Source: Streptomyces coeruleorubidus (GTDB lineage: Bacteria; Actinomycetota; Actinomycetes; Streptomycetales; Streptomycetaceae). From it: a stretch of 64,000 bases of DNA. The stretch covers positions 4,693,001 to 4,757,000 of the forward strand of contig NZ_CP023694.1 of NCBI RefSeq assembly GCF_008705135.1, read 5' to 3'. Position 1 is the stretch's first letter, and the number at the start of each line of letters is the position of its first letter. Both the position numbers and the translations under genes were made by a program. Of this stretch, positions 60,248 through 64,000 are shown one piece after another. The notes below the pieces were generated by a model. That model ran no database searches and was not told the origin of the DNA. It saw only the letters and a program-made list of their open reading frames with translations.

Positions 60248-61522
60248 TTACTTCTTGGACGGGGACTTGGGCCGCTGCGGACCCTTGCGCTGTCCGGACT
60301 GGGCCTTGCTGCGGGTACCGCTGCCGGACTTCGCACCGGACTTCTTGGCAGCGGGGGCGGGCTTGGCGTCCTCGGGCTCGTCGGACTTCGTGAGCGACGT
60401 CTTCTGCCCTGACTCTTCGGCCGCCTTCGTGGCACCGGACTGCCGCTGAGCCTTGCTCTGCCGCTTGGGCTGCTGCCGCTTGGGCGTGCCGGTGGTCGGC
60501 GTACCGTCCTCGGCTTCGACGGCGACAGTGGTGTCGCTCTTGATCACGGTGCCGTCGGCCTGGGCGGCGAGGCCGGCCTTGCTCAGGCCGTTGATGAACT
60601 TGCGCTCGAACTCGTTGCGGTCGCGTCCCTTGGCGACGATCGCCTTGACGATGACCTTGTCACGGCGCCGGCTGACCTTGCCGTGACTGGTGACGTGCTT
60701 GTGCAGCCGCTCCAGGTACGAGGCCTGGGCCTTGGAACCCGGCGTCGGGTTGTTGTGGATCACGTACATCTGCTGGCCCATGGTCCACACGTTGGTGGTC
60801 AGCCAGTAGACGAGGACACCGACGGGGAAGTTGATGCCGAAGACGGCGAACATGATCGGGAAGACGTACATCAGCATCTTCTGCTGCTGCATGAACGGCG
60901 TCTTCACCGTGGTGTCGACGTTCTTCGTCATCAGCTGACGCTGGGTGAAGAACTGCGAGGCCGACATCAGCACGATCATGATGGCGGTGACCACGCGGAC
61001 GTCGGTGAGGGAGGCACCGAGTGCTTCCACCTTCGACGCGCTGTCGGTGAACTTCACCGCAAGCGGAGCACCGACGATGTGCGCCTTCTGGGCACTCTCC
61101 AGAAGGCTGGTGTTGATCACGCCGATGGTGTCGTTCGACGCGATGCTGTTCAGCACGTGGTACAGGGCGAAGAAGAACGGGGACTGCGCCAGGATGGGAA
61201 GGCACGAGGACAGCGGGTTGGTACCCGTGTCCTTGTACAGCTTCATCATCTCTTCGGACTGACGCTGCTTGTCGTTCTTGTAGCGCTCCTGGATCTTCTT
61301 CATCTCGGGCTGGAGCGTCTGCATGGCCCGGGTCGCCTTGATCTGCTTCACGAAGAGCGGGATCAGGCAGATACGGATCAGGATCACCAGGGACACGATC
61401 GACAGGCCCCAGGCCCAGCCGGTGTCAGGCCCGAAGAGGGCGCCGTACACCGAATGGAACTGGACGATGACCCAGGAGACGGGTGTGGTGATGAAGCTGA
61501 AGAGGCTGGCAATCGTGTCCAC
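60248..61522 (-). CDS. yidC: Membrane protein insertase YidC
   Basis: 424 residues. Five-helix YidC/Oxa1 core with the hydrophilic-groove arginine in VSLVILIRICLIPLFVKQIKATRAMQ, a cytosolic helical hairpin (LQPEMKKIQERYKNDKQRQSEEMMKLYKD) and LPILAQSPFFFALY; then a long Lys-rich tail typical of actinobacteria that helps ribosome binding. GTG at 61522, 3 nt from yidD. Confidence 0.96.
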   Translation of the reverse strand: MDTIASLFSFITTPVSWVIVQFHSVYGALFGPDTGWAWGLSIVSLVILIRICLIPLFVKQIKATRAMQTLQPEMKKIQERYKNDKQRQSEEMMKLYKDTGTNPLSSCLPILAQSPFFFALYHVLNSIASNDTIGVINTSLLESAQKAHIVGAPLAVKFTDSASKVEALGASLTDVRVVTAIMIVLMSASQFFTQRQLMTKNVDTTVKTPFMQQQKMLMYVFPIMFAVFGINFPVGVLVYWLTTNVWTMGQQMYVIHNNPTPGSKAQASYLERLHKHVTSHGKVSRRRDKVIVKAIVAKGRDRNEFERKFINGLSKAGLAAQADGTVIKSDTTVAVEAEDGTPTTGTPKRQQPKRQSKAQRQSGATKAAEESGQKTSLTKSDEPEDAKPAPAAKKSGAKSGSGTRSKAQSGQRKGPQRPKSPSKK

Positions 61523-61525
61523 TAA

Positions 61526-61900
61526 TCATGCTCCTTGGGCATGGGACGGTGTCTCTGCGGCCTGGCTCGAAGGACTGGACTGACTTGTGGGAGAAGTCTG
61601 TCCCTCGGTGGCCGGGACGGCGGCGGAGGGCCCGCCCTTGCGTGCACGCCACGCGTTACGCAGCATTTCGTGCCACCGCGGGCGCTTGCGCGGCGGGACA
61701 TGGTCCACACCGCCCAGCGACCACGGGTTGCACCGCAGGATGCGCCAGGCCGTGAGTGCCGTTCCCTTGATGGCACCGTGCCGGTCGATGGCCGTGAAGC
61801 CGTAGTGGGAGCACGATGGGTAGTACTTGCAGACCGGCCCGAGCAGCGGACTGATCGTCCACTGGTAGAGCTTGATCAGAGCAAGCAGCGGGTACTTCAT
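61526..61900 (-). CDS. yidD: Membrane protein insertion efficiency factor YidD
   Basis: 124 residues. KLYQWTISPLLGPVCKYYPSCSHYGFTAI and LRCNPWSLGGVDHVP are the family hallmarks (two conserved cysteines, GG). A Ser/Pro-rich tail follows. It assists YidC. Start overlaps the rnpA stop by 4 bp. Confidence 0.96.
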   Translation of the reverse strand: MKYPLLALIKLYQWTISPLLGPVCKYYPSCSHYGFTAIDRHGAIKGTALTAWRILRCNPWSLGGVDHVPPRKRPRWHEMLRNAWRARKGGPSAAVPATEGQTSPTSQSSPSSQAAETPSHAQGA

Positions 61901-62268
61901 CGCGCGCCCCCTCCCAGCAGCCGCTGGAGGGCGGCATCCAGGTCTCGGGCCAGCTGTGCATGGTCGGCGTCGCCCGCACCGGGCAGCGCTCGTACCACTA
62001 CCAGGCTACCGGGGGGCAGCTGGGCGACTCGGTCGCGCATCAGATGGCGAAGCCTGCGCTTCACTTTGTTGCGTACGACCGCACCGCCCACGGCTTTGCT
62101 CACGACGAAACCCGCACGCGTCGGGGGAGCGCTCTCCCCAGGCGCATGCGGGTCCGTTGCACCGCTTCGAAGGTGGACGACGAGGTGCGGGCGTCCTGCC
62201 CGGCGTCCTCGCCGTACCGCGGTCGCGAAGTCCTCGCGCCGCCTCAGCCGGTTCTCGGTGGGCAGCAC
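61897..62268 (-). CDS. rnpA: Ribonuclease P protein component
   Basis: 123 residues. The RNP motif VVRNKVKRRLRHLMRD is intact, preceded by LRRREDFATAVRRGRRAGRPHLVVHL. It binds RNase P RNA and helps it cleave 5' leaders from tRNAs. GTG at 62268; 21 nt after rpmH. Confidence 0.97.
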   Translation of the reverse strand: MLPTENRLRRREDFATAVRRGRRAGRPHLVVHLRSGATDPHAPGESAPPTRAGFVVSKAVGGAVVRNKVKRRLRHLMRDRVAQLPPGSLVVVRALPGAGDADHAQLARDLDAALQRLLGGGAR

Positions 62269-62289
62269 GACGTCATGACCTGATCGGAA

Positions 62290-62427
62290 TCAGGCGGACA
62301 GGCTGGCGCGACCCTTGCTGCGACGGTTCGCGAGAATCGCGCGACCGGCACGGGTACGCATCCGCAGGCGGAAGCCGTGGGTCTTCGCGCGACGACGGTT
62401 GTTCGGCTGGAAGGTGCGCTTGCTCAC
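62290..62427 (-). CDS. rpmH: 50S ribosomal protein L34
   Basis: 45 residues, beginning SKRTFQPNNRRRAKTHGFRL after a GTG start and ending KGRASLSA. First gene of the rpmH-rnpA-yidD-yidC-jag run, divergent from dnaA as in most bacteria. Confidence 0.97.
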   Translation of the reverse strand: MSKRTFQPNNRRRAKTHGFRLRMRTRAGRAILANRRSKGRASLSA

Positions 62428-62645
62428 TCGGGGGCTCCAGAAGAAATCGGTAGTTGCGGGGTGCCGTCCTGGCTGTCACCGTGCGCCCACGAGTAGCTCG
62501 CAGTTACGCCCGTGTGCACCGCTGACCGATCACCCAAATGATCTGTGCCCATCGGAGGCAGGCGGCAGCAGCCATCGACAACTCGACCTGGTTACGGTAC
62601 GCGCGGCTACGCCATCCGGTCAAACCGGCAGCAGCCCGGAGACAC

Positions 62646-62666
62646 TTGTCCACAGGCTGGGGACAA
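62646..62666. promoter_or_regulatory. Pair of DnaA boxes upstream of dnaA
   Basis: TTGTCCACA (62646-62654, perfect) and, on the minus strand, TTGTCCCCA (62658-62666, one mismatch), 3 bp apart and inverted. Similar box pairs in Streptomyces dnaA promoters mediate autorepression. Confidence 0.8.
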
Positions 62667-62670
62667 CAAC

Positions 62671-62700
62671 TTGAACCGTAGTGGCCGCCCTGACTACCGT
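62671..62700 (+). promoter_or_regulatory. Candidate dnaA promoter
   Basis: TTGAAC (62671-62676), 18-nt spacer, TACCGT (62695-62700), directly after the DnaA boxes. Fits loose HrdB patterns (TTGAC / TANNNT). Confidence 0.5.
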
Positions 62701-62801
62701 GACGGAACTCCGATTCGTTCCCTTATCCCTGCCCCACCCGATTTACATCCCGAGCCGTCCCAGAACCACACGTTCGTGGGACCTGTGAGAGAGCGTGCCC
62801 T

Positions 62802-64000
62802 GTGGCTGACGTACCTGCCGATCTTGCCGCAGTGTGGCCACGCGTATTGGAGCAGCTCCTCGGGGAGGGCCGCGGCCAGGGCGTCGAGGCGAAGGACGAG
62901 CACTGGATCCGCCGCTGCCAGCCGCTCGCGCTGGTCGCGGACACGGCCCTGCTCGCCGTACCGAACGAATTCGCGAAGGGCGTACTCGAGGGCCGCCTGG
63001 CTCCCGTCGTCAGCGAGACCCTGAGCCGCGAGTGCGGCCGCCCGATCCGGATCGCGATCACCGTCGACGACTCCGCGGGCGAGCCCCCGGCCACACCGGC
63101 CCCCCAGGCCCGGCCCCAGCCGCGTTACGAGGAGCCCGAGATTCCGGCCGCGCGCCAGGACCGCGACGGTTATGAGGGGTACGGCCGCCACCGCGCCGAC
63201 CAGCTGCCGGGAACGGCCGGCGACCAGCTCCCGCCTACGCGCGGAGATCAACTCCCCACCCCCCGTCCCGCGTACCCGTCCGAGTACCAGCGCCCCGAGC
63301 CCGGCTCCTGGCCGCGGCCGACGCAGGACGAGTACGGCTGGCAGCAGCAGCGCCTCGGCTTCCCCGACCGTGACCCGTACGCGTCGCCGAGCCAGGACGG
63401 CTACGGCTCACAGGACTCGTACGGATCCCAGGACTCGTATGGATCTCGTGGGTCCTCGCAGGAGTCGTACGGATCCCGTGGATCACAGGGATCACACCGG
63501 CCACAGGGGTCCCATGGGTCGCAGGACTCCTACGGCTCGTCCTCCCAGGACGCCTACGGCTCCCCGTCCCAGGACTACCGTCCGCAGTCCATGGAGCGCC
63601 CCTCCTACGACCAGCCGCGCTCCGACTACGACACATCACGCCCCGACTACGACCAGCGCGACCCGGTCCGCCGGGAGCTGCCCGAGCCGCCGGCCGGCTC
63701 CGGGCACGTGCACCGCGGCGGCCCCGTCGGCCCGAACCTGCCCACGACCGGTGCGCCCGGCCCACTGGCCGCGCAGCCCGCGCCGGCGACCGGCCCGGGT
63801 GAGCCCACCGCGCGCCTGAACCCGAAGTACCTCTTCGACACGTTCGTCATCGGCGCCTCCAACCGCTTCGCGCACGCCGCCGCGGTCGCCGTCGCCGAGG
63901 CACCGGCGAAGGCGTACAACCCCCTGTTCATCTACGGGGAGTCCGGGCTCGGCAAGACGCACCTGCTGCACGCGATCGGGCACTACGCGCGCAGCCTCTA
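62802..64000 (+). CDS. dnaA: Chromosomal replication initiator DnaA (partial, runs off the right edge)
   Basis: 399 codons visible. Domain I (ADVPADLAAVWPRVLEQLLGEG ... GRPIRIAITVDD), a very long disordered domain II (~100-340) as in all Streptomyces DnaA, rich in Pro/Arg/Gln and containing Tyr-rich QDSYGS repeats, then domain III with FDTFVIGASNRFAHAAAVAVAE and Walker A IYGESGLGKTHLLHAIGHYAR. DNA-binding domain IV lies beyond the window. I chose the GTG at 62802, which matches the conserved Streptomyces N-terminus. Confidence 0.97.
   Translation, partial: MADVPADLAAVWPRVLEQLLGEGRGQGVEAKDEHWIRRCQPLALVADTALLAVPNEFAKGVLEGRLAPVVSETLSRECGRPIRIAITVDDSAGEPPATPAPQARPQPRYEEPEIPAARQDRDGYEGYGRHRADQLPGTAGDQLPPTRGDQLPTPRPAYPSEYQRPEPGSWPRPTQDEYGWQQQRLGFPDRDPYASPSQDGYGSQDSYGSQDSYGSRGSSQESYGSRGSQGSHRPQGSHGSQDSYGSSSQDAYGSPSQDYRPQSMERPSYDQPRSDYDTSRPDYDQRDPVRRELPEPPAGSGHVHRGGPVGPNLPTTGAPGPLAAQPAPATGPGEPTARLNPKYLFDTFVIGASNRFAHAAAVAVAEAPAKAYNPLFIYGESGLGKTHLLHAIGHYARSL
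63392..63564 (+). repeat. Degenerate repeat in dnaA coding for Tyr/Gln/Ser/Gly-rich units
   Basis: Imperfect tandem copies of CAGGACTCGTACGGATCC encode QD(S/G/A)YGS-type units: QDGYGS, QDSYGS, QDSYGS, QESYGS, QDSYGS and QDAYGS, in DnaA domain II. Confidence 0.85.

Larger units (their letters stand above)
62428..62801. other. rpmH-dnaA divergent control region
   Basis: 374 nt with no gene. Holds two DnaA boxes facing each other and a candidate dnaA promoter directly after them. It must also contain the rpmH promoter on the other strand, which I cannot place. The origin itself is not here; only two boxes are seen. Confidence 0.7.

Noticed and set aside
62646..62666. Replication origin considered for the rpmH-dnaA gap
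   Set aside because: Only two DnaA boxes; Streptomyces oriC has many boxes and lies between dnaA and dnaN, beyond the right edge.

Overview
This is a piece of a Streptomyces chromosome lying just to one side of the replication origin. The evidence is: very high G+C with strong third-position GC bias; the Streptomyces gene order rpmH-rnpA-yidD-yidC-jag-rsmG-parA-parB-trxA-trxB-rsmA-sigM-murJ; the sporulation pair ssgR/ssgA, a FemX-type enzyme and a Rex-controlled cyd operon; and 15 perfect copies of the Streptomyces ParB-binding site parS (GTTTCACGTGAAAC) plus two one-mismatch copies. The right edge cuts dnaA, so oriC (normally between dnaA and dnaN) should lie just beyond base 64000. I see no prophage, insertion sequence, tRNA or rRNA gene, CRISPR array or integrated plasmid. 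This is conserved core chromosome.

Layout. 1-7.2 kb: the cytochrome bd operon cydA-cydB-cydD(C) on the minus strand behind a Rex operator, a HisC-type aminotransferase and a LacI-family regulator. 7.4-14.9 kb: a metallophosphatase, a membrane protein, thiC behind a TPP riboswitch, a YibE/F-like membrane protein, and ssgA with its activator ssgR. 15.1-22.7 kb: small membrane proteins, a cupin, a low-molecular-weight tyrosine phosphatase overlapping a Cys/Met-metabolism PLP enzyme, a LysR regulator with a rare TTA codon, a Nudix protein, a flavohaemoglobin-like protein and a double GNAT protein. 22.8-27.1 kb: a GlcG/HbpS-like protein, an MFS exporter divergent from a MarR regulator, a GNAT and a beta-lactamase-fold hydrolase. 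27.1-32.9 kb: dnaB, a MATE transporter, and the rpsF-ssb-rpsR-rplI operon. 33-43.8 kb: cell-envelope genes (femX, an alanine-racemase-fold protein, a GT87-like membrane protein, a class A PBP), a PadR regulator, inositol-phosphate synthase and an MFS protein. 43.9-56 kb: pcnA/cca, a large surface protein, murJ, a pseudokinase, sigM-rsmA and trxB-trxA. 56-64 kb: parB-parA, rsmG, jag, yidC, yidD, rnpA and rpmH on the minus strand, with dnaA divergent.

How the genes work together. The window joins chromosome replication (dnaA, dnaB, ssb), segregation (parA, parB and the parS array), envelope growth (murJ, femX, PBP, yidC), sporulation-associated division (ssgA) and redox homeostasis (Rex-cyd, sigM-rsmA, sigma-R-type trxBA promoter). 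The most unusual signals are where parS sits: inside perfect-dyad hairpins between convergent genes (25.6 kb, 43.8 kb), as a one-mismatch copy inside the variable arm of the thiC TPP riboswitch (11.55 kb), and inside coding sequences, always in the phase that encodes Val-Ser-Arg-Glu-Thr. Also notable are DnaA-box-like motifs around dnaB and parA, and an alanine-racemase-fold protein beside femX that seems to lack the racemase's second catalytic residue.
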